From NCBI GenBank assembly GCA_947479055.1, contig CANJYE010000003.1:30335-94334 (forward strand): a DNA stretch of 64,000 nucleotides. The letters run 5' to 3'. The DNA comes from Erythrobacteraceae bacterium (lineage in GTDB: Bacteria > Pseudomonadota > Alphaproteobacteria > Sphingomonadales > Sphingomonadaceae). A program made the translations under genes and the position numbers. Below the pieces are notes generated by a model, which saw only the letters and a program-made list of their open reading frames with translations, ran no database searches and was not told where the DNA came from. Below are positions 35,261 to 44,943 of the stretch, one piece after another (the first letter of the stretch is position 1; every line of letters starts with the position of its first letter).

Positions 35261-36493
35261 ATGTCTGAGCCTGAGGTCAGCTTTCTCGATCTGGACATTC
35301 GCCGCTGCCCGCACGAGGCGCATCGCGAATTGCGCGAGGAGTCGCCGGTCTATTTTGACAAGTCCTGCGGCATGTACATGGTGTTGGGCTACGATGAAGT
35401 GCGCGATATTTCGGCCGATGTGGAGACTTTCTCCAGCGTGACCGGGCTGCTGCTGGTCAAGGAAGGCGCGATCCAGGACAGGATCAACGCGATCTTCGAG
35501 GCTGAAGGCGTGGTCCCCACCAACACGCTGGTGGTGGCCGATGCACCCGAACACACCTTCCAGCGTGCGCTGGTCAACAAGGCGTTCAATGCCATTGCGC
35601 TCAAGAAGATGGACGAATTCATCGACCGGACGGTGTCGCGGCTAGTCAGCGAATTCGTCGGGCACGGCGGGGGAGATTTCTACCGGGACATCGCCGCACT
35701 GCTGCCCTCGCTGATCGTTGCCGACCAGCTTGGCCTCGCGCCGGAAGATTTCGCCAAGTTCCGCCGCTGGACCGATGCGGTGGTGTCCGAAGCCAATCCC
35801 GACAACAGCGAGGAACAGCAGATCGCCATCACCCACACGATCTGCGAACTGCACCGTTATGTCAGCCAGAAGGCCGACGAATATCTGGTCAATCCGCGCC
35901 CTTGCCTGCTCAGCGACCTGGTCAATGCCGAACTTGACGGGCGCAGGCTGACCCGCCGCGAACTGGTTTCGATGTTCGTGATCCTGATCGCCGGATCGCA
36001 TGACACCACCACCAGCGCGATGTGTTCGTCGATCCGCCGACTGGCGATCGACAAGGACATGCAGGCGCGGCTGCGCGGCGATCACACGCTGATCAAGGGT
36101 TTCGTCGAGGAAGTGCTGCGCACCGAATGCCCGGTGGCCGGCCTTTTTCGCCGGGCCACGCGCGATACGGTCGTGGGCGGCGTACCCATTCCCGCCGGTT
36201 CGATGCTGATGCTGCGTTATGGCGCGGCCAACCGCGATCCCAAGACCTTCGCCGATCCCGAGCATTTCGATCCGGAGCGGGGCAATGCCTCGCGCCATCT
36301 CGCCTTCGGCCACGGCCCGCATACTTGCCTTGGTAACATGTTGGCGCGTTCCGAGCTGAACTTCGTGGTCACGCGTATGGTCGAAGGCACGAAGGACTTC
36401 AGCCTGCGCGGCGGCGAAGAAGCGGTCGGCTGGCTGACCGATTTCATCGTCTACGGGCCGAACCGGATCAGCCTCGACGCGGTTCCGGCCTGA
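35261..36493 (+). CDS. Cytochrome P450
   Basis: A soluble bacterial P450 of 410 residues. The heme-thiolate loop FGHGPHTCLGNMLAR carries Cys356, the K-helix ExxR is EEVLR, and the I helix reads AGSHDTT, in which the usual second Gly before the acid-Thr pair appears to be Ser. It hydroxylates a hydrophobic substrate using electrons from a ferredoxin that is not encoded in the window. AGGA precedes the ATG at 35261. It is convergent with a carboxymuconolactone-decarboxylase-like gene, stop to stop with no gap. Confidence 0.92.
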   Translation: MSEPEVSFLDLDIRRCPHEAHRELREESPVYFDKSCGMYMVLGYDEVRDISADVETFSSVTGLLLVKEGAIQDRINAIFEAEGVVPTNTLVVADAPEHTFQRALVNKAFNAIALKKMDEFIDRTVSRLVSEFVGHGGGDFYRDIAALLPSLIVADQLGLAPEDFAKFRRWTDAVVSEANPDNSEEQQIAITHTICELHRYVSQKADEYLVNPRPCLLSDLVNAELDGRRLTRRELVSMFVILIAGSHDTTTSAMCSSIRRLAIDKDMQARLRGDHTLIKGFVEEVLRTECPVAGLFRRATRDTVVGGVPIPAGSMLMLRYGAANRDPKTFADPEHFDPERGNASRHLAFGHGPHTCLGNMLARSELNFVVTRMVEGTKDFSLRGGEEAVGWLTDFIVYGPNRISLDAVPA

Positions 36494-37069
36494 TCAGCTT
36501 CGCGATTGCGAGGATTGGAGCACGGCGCGGCCATCGACCGGATCGGAGACCAGCTCCACCGCTTCGGTCAGCCGCGCCAGCATCATGTAATAGCCGATGG
36601 CGAAGACCAGTTCGACCACTTCGCGCTCGTCCAGATGGCGACGCAATGTGGCGAAAGTGGCGTCATCAACCCGCACATCCTCGACCGACTGGCGAGTGAA
36701 ATCGACCACTGCCCGGTCGCGCGGGGTGAAGCCATGGGCAAAGTCGAGCCGCTCCACTGCCGCGATTTCCGCATCGCTCAGGCCCAGGCTGCGGGCGATA
36801 TCGACATGCTGGGGCCATTCGTAGCGCCCGCCTTCAAGCCGCAGCGCGATCAGGATGGCAAGTTCCCGCGTTCGCCCGTCAAGCTGCTGCTTGCCCAGGA
36901 TCGCCCGGCCCAGCCGCATAACCGGCAGGATTGTGGTCGGCGCATGGGCCATCAGCCGGAACAGCGACATATGGCCGGTGGGTGAAGCCAGCGCCTTGGC
37001 CGCATCGCCTTCCACATCCTCTGGATTGAGCAATGCCATCCTGAGGTCGGGGTTCTGGTCACTGGACAT
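36494..37069 (-). CDS. Carboxymuconolactone decarboxylase/AhpD-fold protein
   Basis: A 191-residue all-helical protein of the CMD family. The core REL AILIALRLEGGRYEWPQHVDIARSLGLSDAEI has the EWxxH element in place of the CxxC redox pair of AhpD, so peroxidase activity is unlikely. Family members with EWxxH act in decarboxylation, lactone chemistry or unknown steps. It is divergent from the PRISE-type reductase gene, with 68 bases between. Confidence 0.83.
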   Translation of the reverse strand: MSSDQNPDLRMALLNPEDVEGDAAKALASPTGHMSLFRLMAHAPTTILPVMRLGRAILGKQQLDGRTRELAILIALRLEGGRYEWPQHVDIARSLGLSDAEIAAVERLDFAHGFTPRDRAVVDFTRQSVEDVRVDDATFATLRRHLDEREVVELVFAIGYYMMLARLTEAVELVSDPVDGRAVLQSSQSRS

Positions 37070-37137
37070 TGTGCTGGCTCCTATCCAAGATCGGTCCCTA
37101 GCTTGCGCAGGGGACGTAAGGGAAGGGCATTGATATT

Positions 37138-38265
37138 GTGCGCGATGGGGTGATGATCAGCGGCCCGGGTACGGTAGCGATCGCCGGAGCCAGCGGTGTG
37201 ATCGGCGCGGCAGCAGTAGAAGCCTTTGCCGAAGCCGGATGGGATGTGATCGCCGTTTCGCGCAGGCAGCCTTTCGTGCCGGCGGGCACCCGCTTTCGCC
37301 ATCTGTCGCTCGACCTGTCCAATGCGGCTGGATGCCGGGAAGCGCTGGCGGGGATCGGCGCAGTCAGCCATCTGGTCTATGCGGCAGTGTCGGAGGCACC
37401 GGGGCTGGTCGAAGGGTGGAGTGATCCTGCGTTGATGCAGGCGAACCTGCGGATGTTCGCCCATCTCGTCGATCCGCTGGCAGAGACCGGACTGTTGCAG
37501 CGGGTGGTGCTTTTGCAGGGCACCAAGGCTTATGGCGCGCATCTCCATCCCGTCCACCTGCCCGCGCGCGAAGACCGGCCACGCGATCCGCACGCCAATT
37601 TCTATTGGTTGCAGGAAGATCATCTGCGCACAGTCTCCATCCGACACGGATTCGACTGGACGATCGTCCGACCGCAGGTCGTGTTCGGCGGCGCACCTGG
37701 TGCGGTGATGAACCCGGTTGCGGCGCTGGGCGCCTATGCCGCGCTCTGCCGGGAACTGGACCTGCCGTTCGCCTGTCCGGGCACGAGCCGCTTGCTGTGG
37801 GAAGTCACCGATGCCGGCCTGCTCGGTTCGGCGATACTGTGGGCGATGGGGACTCCTGCAGCCGAGAACCAGATATTCAACGTCACCAACGGCGATGTCT
37901 TTGTCCTGCGCGACGCCTGGTCCGAGCTTGCCGGGGCATTCGGACTCGTCACCGGCGAGTGTGGAGGCGGAGGGCTGGCCGCGTTCCTTGCGGATGCGGG
38001 CATGGGGCAGGCGTGGCAGCGGCTGGCGCTGAAATACGCGCTGGCGATAGATGATCTTTCCGCGCTGGTCGGCCAGTCGCACCATTATGTTGATCTGCTG
38101 GTCGATGACCGGGCCATCCATGATGGCGGGCTTCCCGCTCTGGTCAGCACGATCAAGATCCGCAAGGCAGGCTTCAAAGACTGTCGCGACAGCCTCGAGT
38201 CCCTGCTGTTCTGGATCGGCAGGATGTCGCAATTGGGCCTGTTGCCGCCCGATCTCCTCGTGTAG
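37138..38265 (+). CDS. PRISE-type NAD(P)-dependent enone reductase/SDR
   Basis: A 375-residue extended SDR. The nucleotide motif is AIAGASGVIGAAAVEAF, with VSRR at the second strand for NADP. LLQGTKAYGAHL and NFYWLQEDHL resemble the PRISE family (progesterone 5-beta-reductase/iridoid synthase-like), in which a Tyr in NFYY and a Lys in GTKxYG act in reducing alpha,beta-unsaturated ketones. The start is GTG at 37138 or ATG at 37153. The acyl-CoA dehydrogenase gene follows after 29 bases, probably in one operon. Confidence 0.75.
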   Translation: MRDGVMISGPGTVAIAGASGVIGAAAVEAFAEAGWDVIAVSRRQPFVPAGTRFRHLSLDLSNAAGCREALAGIGAVSHLVYAAVSEAPGLVEGWSDPALMQANLRMFAHLVDPLAETGLLQRVVLLQGTKAYGAHLHPVHLPAREDRPRDPHANFYWLQEDHLRTVSIRHGFDWTIVRPQVVFGGAPGAVMNPVAALGAYAALCRELDLPFACPGTSRLLWEVTDAGLLGSAILWAMGTPAAENQIFNVTNGDVFVLRDAWSELAGAFGLVTGECGGGGLAAFLADAGMGQAWQRLALKYALAIDDLSALVGQSHHYVDLLVDDRAIHDGGLPALVSTIKIRKAGFKDCRDSLESLLFWIGRMSQLGLLPPDLLV

Positions 38266-38294
38266 CGCAGAGCGATAAAGGGAGAATATGACCG

Positions 38295-39452
38295 ATGCGA
38301 CGCCTGATTTTCGAGCCGGAGCATGAACAGTTCAGGGACAGCGTCCGTCGCTTCATGCAGGCCGAGGTCGCCCCCCATGGCGAGCGCTGGCGCGAAGCAG
38401 GGGTGGTCGATCGCGAGGTCTATCGCAAAGCGGGCGAAAAAGGTCTGCTCTGCACCTGGGCCGACCCGGAGTTCGGCGGGGCGGGGATCGACGATTTCCG
38501 CTTCGAGCAGATCATCATCGAGGAGAACATCATCCACGGCGATATCGGCTTCTATATCAACCTCCACAGCAATCTGGTCGCGCCCTACATCGACAAGCTC
38601 GGCAGCGAGGAGCAGCGGCAGCGTTTCATGCCGGGGATCGTCAGCGGGGAAACGATCCTGGCCGTTGCGATGACCGAGCCTTCGACAGGCAGCGACCTTG
38701 CCGGCATGAAGACCCGGGCGCAATTGCAGGGGGATCACTGGGTTCTCAATGGGGCCAAGACCTATATCTCCAACGGCATCCTCGCCGATCTGGTGGTGGT
38801 GGCGGCCCGGACTGATCCCGCTTCCCGCCACGGTCTCGGGCTGTTCCTGGTTGAACGCGGAATGGAAGGGTTCGAGCGGGGCCGCAGGCTGGCCAAGATG
38901 GGGCTGAAGTCGCAGGACACGGCCGAACTGTTCTTCAGCGAAGTGAAGGTTCCCGCCGGCAATATCCTGGGCGAGGCTTCCGAGGGCTTCCGCTATCTTT
39001 CGCGGTTCCTCGCGCAGGAGCGGCTGGTCGCGGCGATCGGCAGCACAGCGGCTGCGCAGTGCGCCTTTGCCATCACGCTCGACTATGTGAAGGAACGCCG
39101 CGCCTTCGACCGTCCGATCGGCGCGTTCCAGAATACCCGCTTCAAGCTCGCCCAGCTGCGCGCCGAGATCGACGCGCTGCAGACCTATATCGACCAGTGC
39201 GTGCTGCTGCTGAACGCGAAGGAACTGACGGCGGAGGATGCCGCCGCCGCCAAGCTGCTGGCGAGCGAGCTGGAAGGCCGGGTGGTCGATGAATGCGTAC
39301 AGCTGCACGGCGGGGCCGGCTACATGGAGGAATATCGGATCAGCCGACTCTATACCGACGCGCGGATCACCCGGATTTTCGCGGGAACATCGGAGATCAT
39401 GCGCGAAATCATCGGGCGCGGCCTGGGGCTGGACGAGCGGAAATTGCGTTAG
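38295..39452 (+). CDS. Acyl-CoA dehydrogenase
   Basis: A 385-residue FAD enzyme that makes the 2,3-double bond in an acyl-CoA. Visible are AMTEPSTGSDLAGMKT (FAD and substrate loop), FDRPIGAFQNTRFKLA, and LHGGAGYMEEYRISRLYTDARITRIFAGTSEI with the catalytic Glu before YRISR, as in standard straight-chain enzymes. GGGAGA precedes the ATG. It follows the PRISE-type reductase. Its end overlaps the convergent TonB receptor gene by 4 bases. Confidence 0.92.
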   Translation: MRRLIFEPEHEQFRDSVRRFMQAEVAPHGERWREAGVVDREVYRKAGEKGLLCTWADPEFGGAGIDDFRFEQIIIEENIIHGDIGFYINLHSNLVAPYIDKLGSEEQRQRFMPGIVSGETILAVAMTEPSTGSDLAGMKTRAQLQGDHWVLNGAKTYISNGILADLVVVAARTDPASRHGLGLFLVERGMEGFERGRRLAKMGLKSQDTAELFFSEVKVPAGNILGEASEGFRYLSRFLAQERLVAAIGSTAAAQCAFAITLDYVKERRAFDRPIGAFQNTRFKLAQLRAEIDALQTYIDQCVLLLNAKELTAEDAAAAKLLASELEGRVVDECVQLHGGAGYMEEYRISRLYTDARITRIFAGTSEIMREIIGRGLGLDERKLR

Positions 39453-41398
39453 AAATCTGCGATCAGGTAGAGGCTCCAGCGGCGGCGCTCGCCGGGGAAG
39501 AAGCTGTTGCCGGCGATCGTGTCCCAGCTCTTCTTGTCGGTCACGTTCTCGATCACGAAGCGCAGGCTGGTCGGGATGTTGTTGACCTTGAACTTATGCC
39601 GCGCGCCAATATCGAACGTGGTCCGCGAAGGCAGGAACAGCTGGCGTCCGCCGAGCGCGGCATAGGTCTGCGAGGATGCCGCGCGCTTGCTGTCATGGGC
39701 CATCGCCGCAGTGAAGGTGAGGCCGTGGAATAGGTCGGTCTGGTAGGCGAGGTCGATCCGGCCGTGGATCTTGGGTGTCCCGACAGGCCGCTTTCCGACC
39801 AGCCCCAGCGTGGTGGCATTTCCGGTCACTACCGGATCCATGATCACCGCTCCCGCCAGGACATGGAGCCGTTTGGTCAGATGGCCGGTGAACGAGATTT
39901 CCCCGCCGCGATGGCGGACATCGCCCAGGCTGGTGAAGCGGTTGACGCTGTCGAGCGCGAAATAAGGCTTCTCGATCTGGAACAGGCTGCCGACCAGCGT
40001 GGCCTGGCCGATCTTCACCTGGACGCCGCCGTCGATCTGCTTCGTCTTCACCGCCGGCAGCTGCTCGCCGCGATTGGCGGCGCTTTCCGGCGCGCTGCCG
40101 TTGTCTTCAAGGCCGGTGACGATCCCGGCGTAGAACGACAGCCAATGCGCAGGCTGCACCACCATGCTGGCATTGTAGAGCCAGGGATTGGCCTTCGAGT
40201 GGGTCGTCCCGATCTGGTTGGTGAATGACGCGTCGTAATCGGTCTTGTTGAGACCGAGATTGATCTGGCCGACGTCCTTCAACTTGCCGATATAACCAAC
40301 CGTGTATGCGACCTGCCGCAGCCTGCCGAGATTGACAGGGCCGAAATCCAGCTGCGGCTTGGCGCGCGCATCCCGCTCACCATAGTGGATGGTCTCGTCA
40401 CCCGGCGTGAAATCGATGAAATCCGATCCCCCGCTCTCGATATGGCGAAATCGCCCACGTGCGCCGACGTAGAGCGTATGGCTGGCCCGCTGGTCGCCGA
40501 CGCGATAGCTGAACAGGCCTTCCCAGCTGTTGGAGAAGGTGTCTTGCTTGGGGTCGGCCAGCAGGAAGTGCTTGGCGTCACCTTGGGTGTTCACCACCCG
40601 GTAGACTTCGGTGTACTTCTTCTTGAAGTCCCAGCGCGAACGGAACACGCCACCCCGGAAGCGCAGCCCTTCCGCGATATCGGCGCGCATGGTCAGGCCA
40701 TTGGTAATCTTGACGTTCTTGCCGTCGGCCCAATCCTGGCCAAGAAACTTGGTCCGGCCGGGCACCCTGGGCAGGAACGGGCCGGTCACCGAGGTGACCG
40801 GCCGCACCGTATCGGGGCTGACCAGATAGCCGCTGAATACGGCCCTCAGTTCGATCCCCTTGAAGCGCAGGCGCGGCAGGAAGCCGTAGCCGTAATTGTC
40901 CGAGCGAGAACCGTCAGCCCATTTCTGCCCGGCATAGGCCACCCCGGTGGCGATCGAGAAATGCTGGGCGATCACCGGGATCTTGAACAGGATTGAATCG
41001 ATCGATTCCCCGTAGGCCGTGGAAGCGAGCCCGAGGGTCGTGACGAATTCGTCGTCCGCCTGGTGGAACTTGTAGGCGACAATGCCGGTGGGCGAAGGGG
41101 CGAAGGAATCGAGCGCTGCAAAGCCGACCCGGATGGTCGAGCTTTCCTTCGCGCGCGAGCCGATCGAGCTCAGCTGGTCGAAATAGACCCCGTCGATTCG
41201 CGCATTCCCCGCCTTTTGCGGATCGAAGCCGCGCACGTTCGTGGCCGAATAGATCCCGATATTCTCGAGTCCAACCGAACCGCCGAAGGCATCCTCGGCA
41301 TCCTCCAGCGCGTTGTCCTTCGCGCTCTGCGCCAGCGCGGGAACGGATATTGCCGCGCCGCCCAAAACCAGCATTAGTCGCAACATTGCCCTTGTCAT
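39449..41398 (-). CDS. TonB-dependent receptor with reduced plug domain
   Basis: A 649-residue outer-membrane receptor with a signal peptide (MTRAMLRLMLVLGGAAISVPALAQ), an abbreviated plug (LEDAEDAFGGSVGLENIGIYSATNVRGFDP, then IDGVYFDQL) and a barrel ending LYLIADF. It lacks a recognisable TonB box and the usual beginning of the plug, going directly from the signal to an acidic stretch. Related short-plug receptors occur in sphingomonads. The barrel motif FVIENVTDKKSWD near the end is typical. It is divergent from a P450 gene with 145 bases between. Cargo unknown. Confidence 0.82.
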   Translation of the reverse strand: MTRAMLRLMLVLGGAAISVPALAQSAKDNALEDAEDAFGGSVGLENIGIYSATNVRGFDPQKAGNARIDGVYFDQLSSIGSRAKESSTIRVGFAALDSFAPSPTGIVAYKFHQADDEFVTTLGLASTAYGESIDSILFKIPVIAQHFSIATGVAYAGQKWADGSRSDNYGYGFLPRLRFKGIELRAVFSGYLVSPDTVRPVTSVTGPFLPRVPGRTKFLGQDWADGKNVKITNGLTMRADIAEGLRFRGGVFRSRWDFKKKYTEVYRVVNTQGDAKHFLLADPKQDTFSNSWEGLFSYRVGDQRASHTLYVGARGRFRHIESGGSDFIDFTPGDETIHYGERDARAKPQLDFGPVNLGRLRQVAYTVGYIGKLKDVGQINLGLNKTDYDASFTNQIGTTHSKANPWLYNASMVVQPAHWLSFYAGIVTGLEDNGSAPESAANRGEQLPAVKTKQIDGGVQVKIGQATLVGSLFQIEKPYFALDSVNRFTSLGDVRHRGGEISFTGHLTKRLHVLAGAVIMDPVVTGNATTLGLVGKRPVGTPKIHGRIDLAYQTDLFHGLTFTAAMAHDSKRAASSQTYAALGGRQLFLPSRTTFDIGARHKFKVNNIPTSLRFVIENVTDKKSWDTIAGNSFFPGERRRWSLYLIADF

Positions 41399-41543
41399 GT
41401 CCGTGAACTGTCCCCTGACGCGCGCGGCCTATAGGCACGGAGCGACATTCATTGCAAACAGCCCGAATCGGATGTGGCGGCAACGCGCGGAGATTCGGCT
41501 TTCCCGGACCGGACAGCGCCCGGCCGAAGACAGGGGATGCAAA

Positions 41544-42776
41544 ATGGCGACCAGCACCGCACGGCGAATTGCGTACGATCCCTTCGCCAGGGAAGTGATG
41601 GCCGACCCGCTGCCGTTCTACCGGCAACTGCGGGCAGATACTCCGGTGCTCTTTCTGGAGAAGTACGACACCTTCGTTTTCTCGCGCTTCCAGGATATTC
41701 TCGATGCGCTGACGATCGGCAACAACGCCTTCATCGCCACCGACACCACCCTGCCCGATCCCGCCCGCCTGCTACGCCATAACGAGGGCAAGGTGGCGGA
41801 GCTGCCGCTTGACCCGATGCCGATCGGCGCGCTGCTCGGCTCGCCGCATTACGAGGTCCTGCGCCAGGCCCATATCAAGCCGTTCAGGCCCCGGGCCGTA
41901 CTGGAATTGGAAGACTTCGTGCGCACGCTGGCGAATGAGCGGCTCGATGCCTTGCTGCCGCAGGGCCAGTTCGACCTGACGCTCGATTATGGTGGGATCG
42001 TTTCGGCCAGTGTCGTCTGCCGCCTGCTCGACATGCCGCTGGATTTCGCGCCCGAAGTGCTGGCGCTGGTCAACCAGCTGAGCCTGACTGACCCGGACGG
42101 GGGCGGTACCGATATCTCCGTCACGATCGGTCGCGGGGTCGAAATGATGGTCGAATTCATTGCCCGCCGCCGCAACGCGGGGGCGGACGGATCGGTGCCG
42201 ATGATCGATGGTCTGATTCGGCTCGATCATTACGGACGCCCGCTGACCGATGTGGAGATCGCCACCCAGTTGGTCTGCGTCTTCGTCGGCGGGACCGAGA
42301 CAGTTCCCAAGATCACCGCGCATGGGTTGATGGAACTGGCCGCTGCGCCGGACCAGCTGGAAGAAGTCCGGACCGACCTTGACCGTCATGTGCCCATCGC
42401 GATCGAGGAGATGATCCGCTTCTGCGCCCCGGCGCAATGGTTCGCGCGGACTGCGCACAAGGATGTCACCGTCGCCGGGCAGCAGATCAGGGTTGGCCAG
42501 CGGATCATCGTGCTGTTCGGTTCCGCCGGGCGCGACGAGGCGGAATTCGACGAGCCCGACCGCTTCGTCTGGAATCGCAGGATCCCCCGGGTGCTGTCCT
42601 TCGGCGCGGGCCAGCATTTCTGCATTGGTGTCCACCTCGCCCGGATGGAATTGCGGGTGCTGGTTGATGCCTTCCTGCGCCGCGTGCCGTCGTTTCGCTT
42701 TGACATGGACCGCGCATTAAGGCTGCCATCCAGCTTCCAGTGGGGCTGGAACAGCCTGCCCGTAATCATCGGCTGA
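41544..42776 (+). CDS. Cytochrome P450
   Basis: A 410-residue P450 with heme loop FGAGQHFCIGVHLAR (Cys360), I-helix motif GGTET and K-helix ExxR EEMIR. The frame is open from 41313, but homology starts at the ATG at 41544, which follows ACAGGGG. It is 23 bases upstream of the aldolase gene and heads a three-gene set (P450, aldolase, FAD oxidoreductase). Hydroxylation next to a carboxyl or carbonyl group, then retro-aldol cleavage, would be a coherent route. No redox partner is encoded nearby. Confidence 0.92.
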   Translation: MATSTARRIAYDPFAREVMADPLPFYRQLRADTPVLFLEKYDTFVFSRFQDILDALTIGNNAFIATDTTLPDPARLLRHNEGKVAELPLDPMPIGALLGSPHYEVLRQAHIKPFRPRAVLELEDFVRTLANERLDALLPQGQFDLTLDYGGIVSASVVCRLLDMPLDFAPEVLALVNQLSLTDPDGGGTDISVTIGRGVEMMVEFIARRRNAGADGSVPMIDGLIRLDHYGRPLTDVEIATQLVCVFVGGTETVPKITAHGLMELAAAPDQLEEVRTDLDRHVPIAIEEMIRFCAPAQWFARTAHKDVTVAGQQIRVGQRIIVLFGSAGRDEAEFDEPDRFVWNRRIPRVLSFGAGQHFCIGVHLARMELRVLVDAFLRRVPSFRFDMDRALRLPSSFQWGWNSLPVIIG

Positions 42777-42799
42777 CCCCAAACCCAAGGAGAACCGGC

Positions 42800-43549
42800 G
42801 TGTCCACCCTGCGCGAGAGAATGAACGAGGCCCACCCCACCTTCGGCAGCTGGGTGGCAATTGGCAGCACCCTGTCGGCCGAACTGATGGGCCGGACCGG
42901 ATTCGACTGGCTGATCATCGATACCCAGCACGGCGGCCTTGGCGAGGCGGAGCTGCTGCCGGTGTTGCAGGTGCTCGAGGCCACGGGCACGCCAGCACTG
43001 GTGCGGATCAACTGGCTGGACGAGGCCAAGATCATGCGCGCGGTCGATCTGGGCGCAGCGGGGGTGATCGTGCCGATGGTCAACACCGCCGAGGATGCCC
43101 GCCGCGCTGTGGCCGCGATCCGCTATCCGCCGCAGGGCATCCGTTCGTTCGGACCGGTGCGGAACTACTTCTTTTCGGGCGGGGCGGGCGAAGAACCGCT
43201 GTGCATCGTGATGATCGAGACGCTGGAAGCGCTCGAAAACCTCGATGCGATCGCCGCCACGCCAGGGCTCGACGGGCTGTTCCTCGGGCCGATCGATCTT
43301 GGCTTCAGCATGGGGCTGGGCCTGCGGTTAGACATGCCGCCGCAAGTGCTGGACGCAGTTGACCGCATCGTTGCAGCCTGCCGCTGCCACGGCCTCCTCG
43401 CCGGATCGGTCGCGCTGGGCCTCGCCAATGCGCAGGAACAGGTCCGGCGCGGCATGCAGTTCCTGACCTCCGGCAATGATGCGCTGTTCATCCGGCGCGG
43501 CGCGACGCAGGAACTGGAGCAGTTGCGGCAGATGGGGGCGGGGGCATGA
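42800..43549 (+). CDS. HpcH/HpaI family aldolase
   Basis: A 249-residue class II pyruvate-type aldolase. DWLIIDTQHGG holds the catalytic His, VRINWLD the substrate Arg, MIETLEALENL the metal Glu and LFLGPIDLG the metal Asp. The family splits 4-hydroxy-2-oxoacids into pyruvate (or a 2-oxoacid) and an aldehyde. GTG at 42800 follows AAGGAG and begins the homology. The stop overlaps the start of the FAD oxidoreductase by 4 bases, so the products are linked, perhaps through a 2-hydroxy to 2-oxo acid step. Confidence 0.88.
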   Translation: MSTLRERMNEAHPTFGSWVAIGSTLSAELMGRTGFDWLIIDTQHGGLGEAELLPVLQVLEATGTPALVRINWLDEAKIMRAVDLGAAGVIVPMVNTAEDARRAVAAIRYPPQGIRSFGPVRNYFFSGGAGEEPLCIVMIETLEALENLDAIAATPGLDGLFLGPIDLGFSMGLGLRLDMPPQVLDAVDRIVAACRCHGLLAGSVALGLANAQEQVRRGMQFLTSGNDALFIRRGATQELEQLRQMGAGA

Positions 43550-44943
43550 GCGAGGCCATTGCAGCGGAACTCTGCGCGGCAATCGGGGCCGCGCATGTCA
43601 CCGCAGGCGCGCAGGTGGCGGAGCGTTATCGCCGCGACATCATGGGCAAATATGAGGCAGCGCCGGCCTTTCTCGTCCAGCCCGTCAGCACCGGTGAAGT
43701 GTCGGCCATCGTCAGGATCGCCGCGCGCCATGGCCTGCCGATCACCGTCATCGGCGGCCAGACCGGCACGGTCGGCGGGGCCGTTCCTGCCGACGGCGGG
43801 ATCGCGCTGTCGCTGGAACGGATGAACCGGATCGAGGAGATCGACACCGTCTCGATGGCGATGACGCTGGAGGCCGGCTGTATCCTCCAGCTCGCGCAGG
43901 AAGCGGCCGAGGCGCAGGGTGCGTTCCTCCCGCTCGATCTCGGCTCGCGCGGTTCGGCCACCATCGGCGGCACGATCGGCGCCAATGCCGGCGGCAACCG
44001 CGTGCTGCGCTGGGGGATGATGCGCGAGATGGTCACGGGCCTCGAAGTGGTGCTGGCCGATGGCACGGTGGTCAGTTCGCTGACCAAGGCGATCAAGGAC
44101 AATGCCGGATACAACTGGAAGCAGCTGCTGATCGGCAGCGAAGGGACGCTTGGCATCGTCACCCGCGCGGTGCTGCGGCTGCGGCCCAATCCGCTGACCA
44201 ACCAGACTGCGCTGGTGGCTGTTTCCAGCTTCGACAAGGTCATCCGCCTGCTGCGCGATCTCGAGGTCCGGCTGGGGGGGCAGCTTTCGTCGTTCGAGCT
44301 GATGTGGGGCGATTTCTACGAAGCGATGACCGCGGCGCAACTGCCCGCGCGGCCCCGGCCGATGCCGACCGGCCATCCGTTCTACGTGCTGGTGGAACGG
44401 CTGGGCGGCGATCCGGAGGGCGATTTCAGCCAGTTCGAACGGCTGCTGGCAGCGGCGCTGGAAGATGGCGCGATCGACGATGCCGTTATTGCCCAGTCGG
44501 AGCGCGAACGGCAGGCGCTGTGGGCGGTGCGGGAGGACATGGTGCGGGGCATCGCGGCGTTCCGGCCCTTCACGGTCTATGATGTCAGCATGGCGCTGGC
44601 CAACATGCCGCGCTTCGTGGCGGACGCGCGGGCGCGGGTCGAGGGCGGCTTTCCGGGCGCGCGGATGATCTTCTACGGCCATGCCGGCGATGGCAATCTG
44701 CATATCATCATCCATGTCGGCCCGGATGGGCAACGGCATGAGCAGGCGGTGGAACGGTTGATCTATGAAGCGGTCCGCGCGGTCGGCGGTTCGATCGCGG
44801 CAGAACATGGCATTGGTCAGTCGCGTCGGCAGTTCATCGGCATGACCCGTTCGGACGAGGAGCTGGAACTGATGCGGCGGCTGAAGGCCGCGCTTGATCC
44901 TCAGTCCATCCTCAACCCCGGCAAGGTGTTGCCGCCAGCCTGA
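43546..44943 (+). CDS. FAD-binding 2-hydroxyacid oxidoreductase (GlcD/D-lactate dehydrogenase type)
   Basis: A 465-residue flavoprotein of the PCMH-FAD/GlcD class. The FAD site includes VIGGQTGTVGGAVPADGG and GSRGSATIGGTIGANAGGNR, and the C terminus has GHAGDGNLHI and EHGIGQSRRQF. It oxidises D-2-hydroxyacids such as D-lactate or D-2-hydroxyglutarate-like compounds to 2-oxoacids. It is translationally coupled to the aldolase, which uses or makes a 2-oxoacid. Its 3' end overlaps the convergent LysR gene by 43 bases. Confidence 0.88.
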   Translation: MSEAIAAELCAAIGAAHVTAGAQVAERYRRDIMGKYEAAPAFLVQPVSTGEVSAIVRIAARHGLPITVIGGQTGTVGGAVPADGGIALSLERMNRIEEIDTVSMAMTLEAGCILQLAQEAAEAQGAFLPLDLGSRGSATIGGTIGANAGGNRVLRWGMMREMVTGLEVVLADGTVVSSLTKAIKDNAGYNWKQLLIGSEGTLGIVTRAVLRLRPNPLTNQTALVAVSSFDKVIRLLRDLEVRLGGQLSSFELMWGDFYEAMTAAQLPARPRPMPTGHPFYVLVERLGGDPEGDFSQFERLLAAALEDGAIDDAVIAQSERERQALWAVREDMVRGIAAFRPFTVYDVSMALANMPRFVADARARVEGGFPGARMIFYGHAGDGNLHIIIHVGPDGQRHEQAVERLIYEAVRAVGGSIAAEHGIGQSRRQFIGMTRSDEELELMRRLKAALDPQSILNPGKVLPPA

